64,000 nucleotides of DNA, from the NCBI GenBank assembly GCA_021442155.1, contig CM038229.1:94273716-94337715 (forward strand). Direction: 5' to 3'. Shown here piece after piece: positions 63,261-64,000 of this stretch. Source of the stretch: Cymbidium sinense (lineage: Eukaryota > Streptophyta > Magnoliopsida > Asparagales > Orchidaceae). Under the pieces are notes generated by a model that had not been told where the DNA came from, did not search any database, and saw only the letters and a list, made by a program, of their open reading frames with translations. The translations under genes and the position numbers were made by a program. Each line of letters starts with the position of its first letter. Within the stretch, counting starts at the first letter, position 1.

Positions 63261-63959
63261 TTGGTTTGACTAGATGATTGTAGGTTTCATTTATATTTGG
63301 ATAGATGATTGAAGAATGATTTCAAAAGAAAATCTATTGATTTTGGCTTGATTTAGATGAGTTTTGGCCAAGTTCAAGGAAATGTCTTAAAGGTTTAAAT
63401 TGGGTTTTGATTTGATTTTGGATTTTATTTTGGCTATTTGAATTTATATTTCATTTATATTTGAGAAGATAACTGAAGGTACAATTGATTTATAAAAAAT
63501 CAATTGAGTTTGGATTGAATTGGATGGAAATTTGGCTAAGTTCTTGAAGGTTGATTAAAGGGCTAGGGAAGGTTTTCAAGTTTGGATTTGATCTTGGATT
63601 TCAATCATTTGGAATTTGGATTTGGATTTGAGGTGTGGTTGGAAATTTGGATTTGAATTGAATTTAAGAATGTGTACATGGATTGGGTTTAGGCTATAGG
63701 GTAGGTGATTTTCCTAAGTCCCTAAAGCATGGCCTAATCTATGATTAACACTTCAAAGTCTCTATGCTTAGGTCAAGTGTTCACCTAATATGTAGGAGTG
63801 TCTCATGACTAAAGAAACCTTAGTGTCTAGAAGGTTCCTAGGTCTAAGAAGAGGAGGTTGAGAACTCACTCCAAAAGTGAGGTCAATAGTGTGTTACTTG
63901 GTTGATGAAATCAAAAGAAGAAATGTTGAATCAATTTGTTCTATTAAAATAAAAAAACA

Positions 63960-64000
63960 AAACCTAAACCTAAACCTAAACCTAAACCTAAACCTAAACC
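63960..64000 (-). repeat. (CCTAAA)n telomere-like array, running off the window
   Basis: Almost seven perfect AAACCT units after an A-rich junction (ATTAAAATAAAAAAACAA). The unit is the six-base TTTAGG on the - strand, so its G-rich strand is opposite to that of the 4918-48455 array. Its length is unknown because the window ends. Confidence 0.93.

Larger units (their letters stand above)
58140..63957 (+). repeat. Flanking repeat, copy 3 (+ orientation)
   Basis: Inverted partner of copy 2 and direct partner of copy 1. Head 58200-58880 corresponds to the complement of 56540-55920. 58911-59230 is the donor-type sequence of the array islands. From 60028 it parallels copy 1. Then come three 110-bp subrepeats (60737-61351), AT-rich sequence to 61800, mixed sequence 61800-62450, TTGACC-rich tail 62450-63260, a stretch related to the 178-bp repeats, and a final part to 63957 that matches the complement of 49080-48840. 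The last about 285 bases present in copy 2 (48556-48840) are missing; instead the CCTAAA array starts. No gene, LTR or known protein domain was found. Confidence 0.85.

Noticed and set aside
48556..63957. A complete LTR retrotransposon with two long inverted LTRs
   Set aside because: LTRs are direct, not inverted; no primer-binding site, polypurine tract or pol domain was found between the copies.
1..64000. tRNA, rRNA or snRNA genes
   Set aside because: No cloverleaf-compatible A/B box context or rRNA-like conserved stretch was recognised by eye on either strand; a covariance-model scan would be the decisive check.

Overview
This window looks like gene-empty heterochromatin from the nuclear genome of a seed plant. 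The evidence is a decayed Copia-type gag fragment with the plant-style UBN2 domain and CCHC knuckle, short perfect runs of the plant telomere heptamer TTTAGGG, kilobases of satellite-like DNA, and no intact gene on either strand. A 100-base N block at 48456-48555 is a scaffold gap. Order and orientation across it therefore come from the assembly and are not read directly. I cannot name the species.

Layout. (1) 2-1015: broken Copia gag. (2) 1041-4917: copy 1 (+) of a long non-coding repeat, called here the flanking repeat. (3) 4918-48455: about 43.5 kb of one irregular, strongly strand-biased array. Its + strand is almost entirely runs of 2-5 T, one A and 0-3 G. Most of it is TTA/TTAG wording. 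Four blocks (10138-12180, 24611-25677, 28076-29112, 31516-32497) shift to TTTAGG/TTTAGGG plus TTTTATTTTA wording, i.e. degenerate telomere-like DNA. From about 22.4 to 32.9 kb the array is organised as three tandem units of about 3.4-3.5 kb. Each unit ends in a telomere-like block and a non-array island that is a captured piece of the flanking repeat. (4) 48456-48555: gap. (5) 48556-56640: copy 2 of the flanking repeat, inverted. (6) 56640-58140: central spacer with a tandem series of about 12 hairpin units whose stems change in a compensatory way. (7) 58140-63957: copy 3 (+), a diverged mirror image of copy 2. (8) 63960-64000: start of a (CCTAAA)n telomere-like array running off the window.

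The parts are related. The flanking repeat occurs three times, abuts telomere-like DNA at its tail in copies 1 and 3 (and across the gap in copy 2), and has donated fragments to the array that were then amplified. It is also rich in perfect or compensated palindromes: the central hairpin series, a 178-bp tandem repeat with a 17-bp stem, and 11-17 bp inverted repeats in TTGACC-rich stretches. The most unusual items are the covarying hairpin series, the single-grammar 43 kb array, and the 3.45 kb higher-order units with a captured island. No RNA gene, CRISPR, operon-like or complete mobile-element coding region was seen. The few open stretches of 60-145 codons lie inside repeats and look fortuitous.
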